DNA of 64,000 nt from Isoetes taiwanensis (taxonomy: Eukaryota > Streptophyta > Lycopodiopsida > Isoetales > Isoetaceae): positions 13,524,546 through 13,588,545 of the forward strand of contig JAJEKV010000009.1 in the NCBI GenBank assembly GCA_021234155.1, given 5' to 3'. Under the pieces are notes generated by a model. That model was not told the origin of the DNA and did no database searches. It was given only the letters and a program-made list of their open reading frames with translations. Of this stretch, positions 22,510 to 33,606 are shown piece by piece. The position numbers and the translations under genes were made by a program. How positions within the stretch are numbered: the stretch's first letter is position 1; each line of letters starts with the position of its first letter.

Positions 22510-24050
22510 TTAAGTGCCCATGCCATGCATCTTTCGTGTAACCTCCTCAGCAACTTCTTTGCTACAGCAAAACTGTGCGGTCAAATCTCTTGAGCTGTTT
22601 AACACATGTCCATTTGCAAGTGCCATGATGTGGCCATTACAATTATGCTTATCCAATGTGGGCCACCATACACATTATCCTTTCAATAGCAAGCCAAGCA
22701 ACAATAAGCATCTCCCTACGCTAAAGCAACCCTTTAAGTCCGTCAAGAGACAAGAACATTCTCCCCCCATGCAAGGTACAGTTGTTCCTCTCGTTTGCTT
22801 CTTCACAAAGTCATTTGTAGCTATGTACATCATTCTTCAAAAGACCATTCTTCATACCCTATGCAATCTACTTTAAAAATCTCTATCCTCATAAACATCT
22901 GATCTAATTGATATATAACGTGAAGGGTAGAAGGTTAATTTCGCTTCTATACTGTACTGTACTCAATATATAGATGTATTCTTAGTAGCCATTTGCACCA
23001 CATTGTGAATGTCTACCAAGATCTAGAAAAGAAGTCTAGTAAAGGCACATGTTGTCTTGTTAGTGTGGAACAAAATATTCTTCTCTCTCTCTTAATATTT
23101 TAAGTTGACATCAATTAAGTGTTTTGTAGATTAATTTTTATGAAGTCTATCTACAACTTAATTTAAGATAGTATATTCTTCACCATAGAAAAAATTGTTT
23201 TGTCACAAGAGTGAGTAATAAGATAATAGGTGTGAGATGCCTTTTCGTTTGAACGTTCCAAATTAATTGATATTCTATCCAAAGAACCCTTGTTGTTTAA
23301 GAGTATTAATATACTAAAGTGGGGGCAAACTGTGATGGTTTCTTTCTCATCCAAGGTAGTGAATCTTCATTCTTGTTTCTAGCATTGATAACTGTTGGAT
23401 CGGGGAAGGTACATAGACAAGATAGAGATATGCCTCGAATAGTGAAGGGGTTTGATTGATGAGCAAAATAAGCATGTGAGATTGCCATCTAACATCGTAC
23501 TATGTAGGGTTGCTTTACTGCACAACGATCAGCGATGGCTCCAGTTCTTCGAGTCAAAATGTTTAGACTATGGTAATGCAATGAAGCCCCCAAGCATGGA
23601 TCATTGACCAAAAAAATCACAATAGTAATGATAGTGTCCATTAATGTTCTCTATGGATGTTCTCTGTGGTGATTGAACAATGCCTTGGTGTGATTGGGTG
23701 CAAATGTAGAGCTTTTAATTGGTAACCATCGGATTTTTAGGCCTAAATTCCACTAGCCTAGAAGATTTGAGCTGGATGAACCTGAGAGCTCCACGACAAC
23801 ACCTGCCACTAGTTTTAGCGTTCCATTGCGGAAATATTTCCGATGTGGCTTAGAAATCTGAAATTTTTCTCCCGAGCAAGATCCCTTGGAAGTTGCTTTT
23901 TCTTTGCTGGATAATCTGCCATCTGGACAATGCAGTGTTGTCTTTGGGAGATGCCAGAAGAGCAGTGGAATCGATGAGTTGGAAGTTAGCCCATGTTGAA
24001 CAAAATGCAAACTGATGACCTTCCACTGGAATCTGGGCTTTTAGTCAATA
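22510..24050. other. Intergenic between the microproteins and the DGAT3-like gene
   Basis: No confident gene. A stretch at about 23,750-23,990 is low in stop codons on both strands but matches nothing I know. A run of CTCTCTCTCT lies near 23,080. Confidence 0.35.
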
Positions 24051-24056
24051 ATTCCC

Positions 24057-24152
24057 ACGTGGCAAGTAAAAGCACGTGCCTTCCACGCCAAAGGCATTTG
24101 CCCGTGATCTCTACGTGTCCATCTACGTGTCAAGAAAACAGCAGCCCACGTG
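24057..24152. promoter_or_regulatory. Cluster of five ACGTG (ABRE/G-box) cores
   Basis: ACGTG cores lie at 24,057 (in CCACGTGGC), 24,074 (in GCACGTGCC), 24,113 and 24,125 (both TACGTGTC) and 24,148 (in CCACGTGC), all within 150 bp of the ATG at 24,202. ACGTGGC and ACGTGTC are the classical abscisic-acid response element forms bound by group A bZIP factors, and multiple copies are normally needed for response. The density strongly suggests abscisic acid, desiccation or seed/spore-type control of the DGAT3-like gene. Some cores may lie in the 5' leader. Confidence 0.7.
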
Positions 24153-24201
24153 CATCTTTTGCCCTAAAGCCGCCCCTGTTGGAACAGACGCTTGATCCGC
24201 G

Positions 24202-25134
24202 ATGGAGGGCTCCGCTTTGCTCAACTCCGGTGTTTTCCATGACCCAGTTAAGTCCATTTCTTCCTCTTTCCTTGACACTAGTCACCTTCAATTCTATGCA
24301 ACTCCTAAATGGGCAGGTTTTAAAAGAGCAAATCGGCACCGATCTCAGTTTCCAGCATTTGCAGCAATCTCAGAGGAAGGTACAATATTTTCTAAGGATT
24401 TGGATGATCTTAGGCTTAAGATAAAATCTCAGAAAGAAGAATTGAAAGCAAAAAAGAAGGAGATGAAAATGTTGAAGGAGGATATGAAAGGTAAGAAAAG
24501 GGGAAAGAAGGTGAAGGATAAAGTTTGTGATTCGAGTGGCTCTTCAGAGTCTTCTAGTGAGAGTGATTGCGAAAAGGGTGTAAACTTTGCGCATATTAGA
24601 TCAATTGAAAGTTTAGTTTCGGCTGAGCAGGATGATGAAGGTAATAATACCGTTCCTATTGTTGATACAGTTGCTTATCCAGTGGCAGAAACTTTATCCT
24701 CTCTTAGCATACAAGGTATTACCCCAACATTAACTGACAACTCCTCACTTTTATTGCAAGCAATGGCCATGGTTGAGCAGGGAGATATTGCGCCGTTACC
24801 TTGTGGATTAAATTTTGCAGGTTTTAGTAACCCTGTTTTGAAGCCCTTGTCTCAGAATCATCAAGGCACTGGAAAGATAGAAATTTGCATGGGGGGTAAG
24901 TGTAGGAAAAATGGTGCTCAGCAAGTTGTAGCAGCTTTTCAAGCAGGAGTTGCTAACTGCCCTGAGGTTGCAGTGTCAAGTTGCAAGTGTATGGGTAAAT
25001 GTAGCAGTGGCCCTAATGTAAGGTTGAGTAATCATCAAATATATAGTGGTGTTAATCCTAACGATGCAGATCTGATCTTGCAACATGAAATCCAACTTTC
25101 TGGACAGGCTCAGTTTCCTTGGATTGCTGCTTGA
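24202..25134 (+). CDS. DGAT3: DGAT3-like thioredoxin-fold [2Fe-2S] protein
   Basis: An intact single-exon frame of 310 codons. The C-terminal ~85 residues form the thioredoxin-like ferredoxin domain that defines plant DGAT3. Cys-229 and Cys-234 sit in EICMGGKCRKNGAQQVVAAF, and Cys-261, Cys-263 and Cys-267 in SSCKCMGKCSSGPNVRL; four of these would ligate a [2Fe-2S] cluster. Residues 1-55 are rich in Ser, basic and small residues and could be a plastid transit peptide. Residues 65-105 form a strongly charged Lys/Glu coiled coil, followed by an acidic Ser-rich linker (110-125). DGAT3 proteins are described as soluble acyl-CoA:diacylglycerol acyltransferases, although whether all members have that activity is debated. 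The known angiosperm proteins are about 340-360 residues, so this one is slightly short in the middle. The ATG is the first in frame. The upstream ACGTG cluster points to abscisic-acid control of lipid storage. Confidence 0.85.
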   Translation: MEGSALLNSGVFHDPVKSISSSFLDTSHLQFYATPKWAGFKRANRHRSQFPAFAAISEEGTIFSKDLDDLRLKIKSQKEELKAKKKEMKMLKEDMKGKKRGKKVKDKVCDSSGSSESSSESDCEKGVNFAHIRSIESLVSAEQDDEGNNTVPIVDTVAYPVAETLSSLSIQGITPTLTDNSSLLLQAMAMVEQGDIAPLPCGLNFAGFSNPVLKPLSQNHQGTGKIEICMGGKCRKNGAQQVVAAFQAGVANCPEVAVSSCKCMGKCSSGPNVRLSNHQIYSGVNPNDADLILQHEIQLSGQAQFPWIAA

Positions 25135-28100
25135 AGACCTCATTGCTTCTACAGGTTATTAGTTCCTTTAATTTCTTGCCTTGGCATAGTGCTTGAAATG
25201 TTTAATGGAAAACAATAGTGATGGACCAGAGGCGCAGTAAGAAGTAAAAGAATTATTGGTTGCAACAAGTAGTTTCAAGCCTTCACTGAAAGTTTGAATT
25301 GCTTTATTCTACTTGGTGTATCGATTCTGATTGTATATATGCTAATATTGAATACCCTAAAAAGGCGTTCCACCTAATTTCCAACATGAGTTAGTTGGTT
25401 CAGTTGAAGATTTCTTGAATGCCATGTTCTAAAGGAGATTGCTAGCGAATTAGACCTGGGCTTATTTGTTGAGTCCAACGTCTATGGTAACTTATTACAT
25501 TTCGTATCTCTGACAATGTTGTATTCTGAAAATGACGGCTGTATAAAAATTCAATGTTGTATTCTGAAATGACGGCGGCTGTATAAAAATTAACACTTCT
25601 GCGAAAATTCCATGGGCAGTTTTTTAAGAGGTTGAAGGCTAATGTTGTGACTGTTATAATTCCAATTTGAGTAATTGGAATATCTCAGCGTAAGAAAAAA
25701 CAAGATGTTGAATCGGAAATGGTCGCCTCTTGAAACACGGGTCGCCTCTTCAAACACGTTGTTTGTTTTCGTTGCATCGTTGGGTAAGGGTGTGAGGATT
25801 ATGTTACTTTGCCTTTCGACCTAAATAAGAATTGAACTTCAAGGCTCCATTTCTTGCTCTTTTGTAAATCAACAAAGGTGCTTACTTGAGTAAAGCTAAT
25901 AAACATGTAGAATATATGGAGTCGATTGCGCTTGTACTTGTTGGTGATGGGAATACTGCCGAATATAAAGTAATGCACATACCAAGATTGAAAATAAGGT
26001 ATACGATGGAAGTAAGAAGAGGGAGTACTTACCTGACAAATAGACAAATAGAATGTAAAGAGCAAAATTTGAGGAGTACAAAAAATGAAATCTACCAACC
26101 TTTAAGCATATACTTCATATTTGAGTGCGTGATTGTTACTGCGGTTGCTCAAAGCACAAAGATTGTAAGTTCTGTTGGATTCCATCTCGCATTGCATTTG
26201 ACACTTCGCTGTTTGGAGGGTTGTACAAACTAAAAGACAATGAAATGCTCGAAGATGCTATTAGACATGAGAAGAAGAATTTACGAACGACATTTATTGC
26301 TCTCAATAGGCTAGAAGATGAAGGTAAAGATTTTGAACTTAAGCCTAGTGGTGGACCATTCTGGCCAATTCTTTAATTACAAATCCAAGCCGCACTTAAA
26401 TGAATTCTGTGTGCTTGTTGTTGTCTCTTGCCCTTTACTGCTATGCTAGGGCAGCAACGGGGTGAAGTTAGTGTTGTCTACTTATAAAGTTGTGTCATAC
26501 CCTTTACTTTTGCCCTTTTCCCCTTTCCCAGCTAAAAAGCTATAAAATGCCATTTTGTCTTCTGTCCTGGATTTTGTTCGCACTTTGGAGGTTATACATC
26601 GCCATTATTTCGTTGCATTGAACTCCGCACTTTAATATAGACATCTGCTATCGGTTTGGACCCCATTTTTTGTCTAGAATTTTGGACAAAATTCAGCCAC
26701 ATTGTAGCCATGTATAGTCCGCCGTAGCACTACAATATGTCCATGATTGCTCCTAATTTAGCATAATGTCTTCCATGGAAAACATTAGCAGCTATTATGA
26801 GCCAAATGGCAATTTTTAGGAGCTCTAGGCAATTTTTGTGGCGAATTTATAAAGAGAGATTTCTTTAAAAATAAAAAATAAAAAATAGCTATAGTTAAAA
26901 CAAGTACATTTTTTTTTTAGGATTAGCCAAACTATTTTTTCCCTTTTCCTCAAAGAAAAAGGGATTAGCCTTTCTTTATAATACAATATTTGTATATTAG
27001 ATCATTAATGCCAAACAAAATGAATTCTTATTAAAGATATTTACAGATTGCCACCTACCATCATCGGTTACATATACCACATATGCATTTAAAGAAAGGA
27101 GTTTTAAGAGAGGGCCAACATCCATCTAGATGCCCGAGTTGGTTGCATAACTTCCTGCAAGAGTTAAAGATAAGTGTAATTTGATCACCATATCTAGAAG
27201 GAGTTGTATTGAATGTAGTTCAGACCATAAATGTTATAATCTATGTTGTGAGCTTTTGTTAAAAGTTTTTTAATATTATTGTATGTTCCTTGATTGTTGA
27301 TTATTTATTTGTAATTGTAGTACAATATGTCTAAAACTATAGAATTTACATTTTTTACCTTTTTCTAGTAAATAAAAATAATCAAGTGAAAGCTTAAAGG
27401 AATACTTAATTCAAAAGTTTTGCCAAATCCAAATACATATAAATATAGTGATAATAATAACTTTAGTTAATATATATCATAAAGTACTGTAAGATTTTCA
27501 AAAGTAGTCAAACCATTTTTTATGAAAAAATATATAGTGTGCTTAATTTTTCCCCTAACGTCTTCTTAAGGTTCTCCAATGGCGCAGATCCGGCCTATTG
27601 TATTTTTGTTAGAGCTCTTTACGTGGATTGCAGTTGCACTTTTTATAGTTCACGATGGACACATTTTTTTGGCTCGCACTATTATTTCTTATGGATCAAC
27701 AACTTGCTATTCTTGGAGCACGGTGTTTTGCTTCAAAGATCCACCAGTATACCTCTCTTAACGCCATGAAGCCAAAACTGGTTTGTCTCTTATCCTATAC
27801 TCTTGCAGATTCTTTTCTCTTTCTGACTTCCTTTTTATTTCTATGGTTGAAATTCGTGGCTTTGAGATGCATGTATGCAAACCATAGAACCTTGTTATTA
27901 TGGTTTTATGTCGGTGCAGCAAAGGGCTGAAGTTCAGCAAGGTTTTAAATGAAAAACGTTATGTATAAGGAAATAACCTATATGGATTTTTATGTGGAAT
28001 ACATTTCAAACCTTAGTCTTGAAATAAATTATTAATTGTATGGCTGATAATGGGGCCGCGTCCCTTACAGCCGATTCATGAATTTTGACCATAACGGATC

Positions 28101-28505
28101 ATCTCCGAAATGATCATGCAACCTATTCTTGACTTCAAAAGGGCCAATGAATCCAATCTTAGCCTATTTCTACCTAATCAATCATATCTGCCCTTTATGT
28201 AGATATTTTGCTGCTCAAAAGATTAATCCAAGAAATTATGCATTTATTATTCTTATACAGAGCCAAAACCTCTTCCATTTGTAAGAAGCCTTAAGCGTCC
28301 AGTTCTTATGTTTAGAGCCTTTGGCTTGCTTATATTATCGCCTAGTCTTACTTCAGAAACTGTGATTATGAATTTTCTTGTTGAGATGTCAAGATAAAGA
28401 ATTCTTGACTGATTGATTTTGGTTGGGTGGATGAGCATCTCCTAAAGATTGAAGCTAGATTTATTTACTATTTCTTTTGTCTGTTGCTTTAGAACTAAGG
28501 TTATT
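25135..28505. other. 3' flank and intergenic, no gene recognised
   Basis: It contains an AAAATTCAATGTTGTATTCTGA-like direct repeat near 25,515-25,590 and long AT-rich tracts (26,860-27,560). A plus-strand frame at about 26,150-26,376 (FDTSLFGGLYKLKDNEMLED, ending SGGPFWPIL) looks like a C-terminal exon but has no ATG and no assignable family. A 60-codon hydrophobic frame starting at 27,579 (MAQIRPIVFLLELFTWI) is of unknown significance. Confidence 0.35.
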
Positions 28506-28511
28506 TAAGAG

Positions 28512-29095
28512 TGGTATTAGAGCACAATTCAAATCCAGAAACCTATGCCAATGGGTAACCGTTTCAATATTCTAGTAGGCTAGTAGGATCGCACAAAGAG
28601 TCGAGTAGGCTAGGGGATTGCACAAAGAAAATGGTGATCACGCGACTACAGAGTGGGGGAAATGAACTGCGCATGCAGAGGCCGCGGACTGAAGTAGTAT
28701 TGGAAGAACTGAATATGTTACAAAGGGAGGTCCTTAGAAATTTCAAAAGGAAACACAGAACAGAGTTTCAAGACTGTGTCAGGCGATTGATTGGCATAAG
28801 AGCTCATACAGGTGGGGTAGAAAAAGATGAAGACACGATGGGAAAACAAGAGCTGCTAGATTATCTATATATGCTTAAAAAGGAAGTAATCTGATGCAAA
28901 GCGCTGGAAAAGCTCTTGAAGAGAACAGATCTATGGATAGATAATGATCTTAAGGCCCATTTCGAGGCAAACTACCATCTGTTCCAACAGAAAAGGGAAG
29001 CACATGTTCTATTATTGCTAACACTCGGCGAAAGAGCTCGACAGTCTGCTTGGCATGTCTGGCAACAAATTAGATTACAATCTGACGCTTGAAGT
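28512..29095 (+). mobile_element. Possible LTR-retrotransposon 5' internal region
   Basis: At 28,512-28,523 lies TGGTATTAGAGC, one base from the initiator-Met primer binding site TGGTATCAGAGC used by many Ty1-copia elements. About 110 bp later an ATG at 28,631 opens an 87-codon frame rich in charged residues (VLEELNMLQREVLRNFKRKH). After a stop the coding character continues to about 29,090 (WIDNDLKAHFEANYHLFQQK). This fits a decayed gag region. No matching LTR pair was found around it, so the assignment is tentative. Confidence 0.33.
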
Positions 29096-29099
29096 CCTG

Positions 29100-30341
29100 A
29101 TAGGAGAGAATGAATGCAAAGGACAAGGAGGAGGATCAACATAAGTAGCCAAAACTCATAGGGTTTTTAGTCGTTCTCGAGGATATATCTTTGCTTCCTT
29201 ATGTATAGATAATTAGATGCTTTGAATACATATGATTTTCGGAATGAACAGAGTGCCCAAATCCCATTGTAGTTTCAAATCCCATAAATTTACCAGAACA
29301 AAGTACTATATGACAAAAAGCTAGACGGAGGTCTGTAATTATAGTTTTTTAGGAAATTGAAGCAAAATCAACGCCGGAAACACTCAAAGAATGGAGGCCA
29401 TGCGATGAAGACTCAATTTCTTTCTTTTTTCTTTCTTTTTTTTTTGGGGAAATTGAAACCGTTGGGCAGGTAGTGGGTATGGAGTATACGCAACTAACTC
29501 TAATTTAAGCTTAGTCCAAAAATAAATGCATGGGGGGATGACGTGGCGCATGTATAGCACCAGAAAGCGGAAGTAAGAGACGCTGACGAGTAGGATACGA
29601 CGGTACAGGAAGATATCAATGGTACAAGATATCAGAAACATAGCGAATAATGAGGGAACCAATCAACATCTGAAAGCAAATATAAACTCGATTGGACTGA
29701 CAGGAGCAGGGTGACATGGCACCCATAGGATCAGACAACGGGGAAGAGAAGAACGGGCGGTGAAGGCCCTAGAGCGTTAAACTAGCATTTGTGACTGACA
29801 TACTAAACAATTGTAGTGGGGGCTAAGATTGGAACAATAAATTCAGTAAAGGAACCTCCTACGATGGGCAGATAGCCGTTAATGTTTAACACTGAGACTA
29901 AGAAGCCAGGGTACGTATGTCAGTAAAAAGCAGTTAGGGCAGGACTATGATATCCTCTCCACACACATACGAAAATTATGAATATTGATATCGGACAGGA
30001 CAAGACAAGACAAATAATTAATAGAGGTGTATCGTAAAAGGGGCGGGAAGAAGGATGCTAACCTTAAAAGTATAATTAGACTATAAAAATACAAGCCCAT
30101 GAGACAATGGTTGGTTCCGCTTCGAAGGTTTAGGTTTCTTTGTAGGCGATGGGAGGCAGATTTCCTCATAGAACAAGTATCAAGGTTCAGAATCAGGGTG
30201 CCATGAAAGAGTGTAGACGAAGGCAAGAATGTGATAGAGATGCAGCCCAACGCAGGATCGACATCAAGAAAGCGGCCAAGATCCGGGAACCCGGGGAACC
30301 TCACGGTCCCTGGAACCCAGAGCTGGAAGACGCAAGACCGT
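29100..30341. other. Intergenic; distal part related to the 41.6-kb zinc-finger frame
   Basis: No intact gene. The minus strand just below 30,342 shows short matches to the start of the frame at 41,625 (a GTGTGTA start and a CTTGTTCTATGA word about 150 bp in), so it may hold a second, decayed copy of that ORF1-like sequence. A poly-T run lies at about 29,420-29,445. Confidence 0.3.
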
Positions 30342-31150
30342 GATGTACACACACTGACCCCGAATTTTGGTCCACAGTTGTTTTTTACTTGTACGGAAGT
30401 GTTGTTTTATGCCAAAAACAACACCAAAATGGCCCCAAAACTCCACGTGGCCCGTTTATCCGGATTTGCACAAAGAGACAGTGGTTTTTTGCCAAAAAAA
30501 TCCCACGGTGGTTTTTCTGGCACTTTTTTGTTTTTTTTGTCAACGTGTCCTTTTTTTCACTGTTGTTTTTACCGAACTTTTTCGACGTGTAGTTTTTTTC
30601 TTACCTGCTGTTTTTTTAAGGAGCCATGCGTTGTTTATCTTCCAAAAAACACATGTAGGTTTAAATATTAGTACACGTGAAAAACCGAAAAAAAATAGTT
30701 GTTTTTTCCTTTTCAATATGTGTTGTTTTGTGATCTCCACTTGTGTTGTTTTGTTTTCTCCACTTGTAGTTTTTTAAAGTCGACATTGTTTTCCCAAAAA
30801 AAGGATATGTAATTTTCAAGAAATTCATATGTATTATTTTAAAAATAATTGTTGTTTTCAAATGTTTCCAATTTTCTATATGTTGATATCTTGTCTCCAT
30901 ATGTAGTTTTTAAGAGGTGCCATTGGTTTCCATTATTGTTTTCCTCATAAAAATATAGGTAATTTAAAAAAAAATCTACAATGGTCTTTTGAGAAAAAAA
31001 TTCGTATATTGTTTTTACACAATATGGTATGTAGTTAAGTTATTTTTAAATAAAAAAGCATTATTATGACATATAAAAAAAATAAATGTAAATAAATGTT
31101 GTTTTTAATATGTCTAACCAATTATGTAATGACACGTGGCATATATTTTA
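30342..31150 (-). repeat. T-rich degenerate repeat region, probable retroelement 5' leader
   Basis: The region begins TACACACACTGACCCCGAAT and GGTCCAC, then becomes a long series of TTGTTTTT and CCACTTGTAGTTTTTT-type words with unit-like spacing of about 30-60 bp. The same opening (TACACACACTCACCCCGG, GGTCCAC) occurs inverted at 41,588-41,622 next to a 158-bp tandem repeat. In both places the conserved opening sits directly upstream of an ORF1-like frame read away from the repeats. I infer a family of retroelements with repetitive 5' leaders. Confidence 0.4.
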
Positions 31151-33285
31151 AAAAAAAATAAAAAAAAATCCAGTATTCACTAGAATCTAGAAGGCAATAT
31201 AATCATATTTTATTTTAAACATGACATCAGCCATCATTTTATTATTCTTTCTTGTTTATTCAATTTAAGCCTATCCAGCTAAGAAAGGCGTGTTTTAGAG
31301 GCCAAATTTCAATAATTATTGTTGTGAAAAACAATCAGAAGTTACAATCAAAATTATTATTGCAATAGAAGTTACATCCAAATTTAACAGAGTTTTGAGA
31401 TCAAAATTTTAACACAAAGATGGCCCGTCGAGTAGCAGACAGAGCTATATATGAAACCCCGAGCATATAGGAGTTCTCATTAATTCTCGAAAGAGATTGA
31501 ACGGCGTTTCTATACGCCAAGAACGTAAAATGACGATATGATCAAACTTCAAATTCTTTATTCGTGCAAAAAATACTTGACACAGCCTTCAAATATTTGG
31601 ATATTTGTGTCCCGAACTAGGTCGACGAACAAAGAAGACAGTAAAACAAGTACAATCTAAAATATTTGTAATCAAGGCGACCTTTGTACTCCGCCGGATA
31701 TCCTTGCATATCATCAAGAGCTTACCGAGAGAAAACTTGTTAGATTGAATTGCTTCTTGCATACCATCATCATGGGCTTAGAGGGGATTAGACAAATGAC
31801 ACTCCCCTTTACTGGATCGACAAAAACGAACGATAAGATGATGATGGTAAGAACTTTTAGCTCACAAATCCGTAAGAATCGCCTGTGGTTGGGAGTCTGA
31901 AACCCTAAACAAAGTTATTTGTAATCGATGGTAAGAATCCCCTCGTGATACCGCAAAAGACGATGCTCAATGAATTCTCTTACCTCATCCAGCCCCAAAT
32001 CGCTTTGTTTCCAATAATATTCCCTTCAAATATGAATCCGTGCAAAGGGTATTCTGAACTAGCGAGTATTCATGGGCCCAAAAGCATACTCTACTCCATG
32101 TGCCGCGGGCGCGAGCCCATTGCCGGATTTGGTATCGCCATAGCTGCTGCAGGCATTTTTCCTCGAGGGAACAAGGAGCGGCCGAATACGGATATGTCTT
32201 GCCAGCAGAGCTAGCTAAAGGTCACATTTCAAGATGCGACATATGGCCCGGTCGAATCCGTGGAGGCCGCCAAAGACTGGGGATCGATTTGTGGTCGGAT
32301 CACCACTAAAAGGGCAAAGATGCACAAGGTGCATGCCGGGGTGAAAGCCATAGCCATTCGGCGCATGTTGGAAGGCGCCATAGCCATTCGGTGCATGTTG
32401 GAAGGCCATGTTGGAAGGCGCCATAGCCATTCGAGGGAAAGGAAAAACACAAGGCGGCAGGGAGGGAAAGGAAAAACACAAGTCGCAGCAGTGTTAATCT
32501 CGTGCAACCAATGAAATTACAAGACATGGATCGACATCTTAGCCATTGATCTCACCGCCAATCTCCACCGCCAATTCTAAGGGCCAATCGAGAATAGGAT
32601 AGGAGATCAACATCTATGCCATCCATCTATTGGTTAATCTATGCCATCCATCTTAGCCATTGATTAAACTACTGCTTGGATGCATATTTAAACTCAAAAA
32701 ATACTAGGGAAATTGTTTTAAGATGTCCCATGTTTCTTGATGCTTATGAAAATGTCCCTATATATTATGAGAAGTTGCCAAATTGCCCCTAATTTGGGGA
32801 ACGTCAAACTGGATGACGAGCAAAAGTGATGGAGACGGACGAGTTCTAGAGTATGTCCCAATGACCTTGCTGCAACAACAAAAACGGAGGGATTACTCCA
32901 TACTCCTCCAATGAATTGACATTATTAAAAACTTTATAGCCGAGAAGCGCACCACTGCTCATTTAACTTGTAGAGATTGTCGGAAACCTCTATGTGTTGG
33001 CATCTTTTTTCAATTGAAACCGACAAATGACCAATTTCTAAGATCAAGAATTATCATCTACAATGATAATCCTCTTCAAATCTCCATTATGTTTTGATAA
33101 AATCCTTGATGCCGCCCTCAACAAGTGTTCTTGAACAATCTGCAGGAAATAAATTCACAAGGATCAACTACGATATTGCAAAGATTCTGTGTTTAACCGC
33201 CTTCAAAATCCAAGTGAACAAGATAATTTCGTAAATGTTTATCATATTTTGCGTAAATTGGTGCAGGTCGCCTATTCCACATTAC
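31151..33285. repeat. Intergenic with a 30-bp minisatellite
   Basis: At about 32,345-32,436 a ~30-bp unit (GCCATAGCCATTCGG followed by TGCATGTTGGAAGGC) is repeated about three times. Nearby, GGGAAAGGAAAAACACAAG occurs twice (32,435-32,480). The rest shows no recognisable gene. A plus-strand frame at 31,945-32,214 is open but not assignable. Confidence 0.45.
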
Positions 33286-33289
33286 AAAC

Positions 33290-33595
33290 TTCACTTTGGA
33301 ACCGAATCATACCTAATTAATATGGAAGGGTCTAATAATAACAAATGAAGCTCGTGCACATTTATTTCCCGAAGGCATAAAATGCAAATTTGACCTGGTG
33401 TGGAAGTAGACAATCATTAGTCGTTTTGAACATGATCTTGCATAGTATATCACTTAGAGGGACGGTGTTGACGCCAGAAGACGGACCCTTAACACCTTCC
33501 TCGAAAGTAGTTTGTCTCAAATGTCCTCTCCATATGGTCCCGCAACGAATGAGCATCTCCCCGCAATCCATAAATTGGCTCTTCTAATAGACTCG
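33290..33595 (+). repeat. Diverged monomer of the 35-39 kb repeat family
   Basis: The segment around 33,460-33,590 (GTGTTGACGCC, ACCTTCC, TGTCCTCTC and ATCTCCCC.CAATCC in this order) parallels the monomers at 36.2-38.7 kb (GCGTTGACGCC, ACCTTCC, GGTCCTCTC, ACTCTCCCAC). It lies immediately left of the first 19-bp array, outside the inverted-repeat element. Confidence 0.5.
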
Positions 33596-33606
33596 TAACA
33601 TCGACT

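Noticed and set aside
23993-24424. 143-codon plus-strand frame overlapping the DGAT3-like gene start
   Set aside because: Out of frame with the DGAT3-like gene, whose C-terminal motif and length are convincing. The overlapping frame has no recognisable content.
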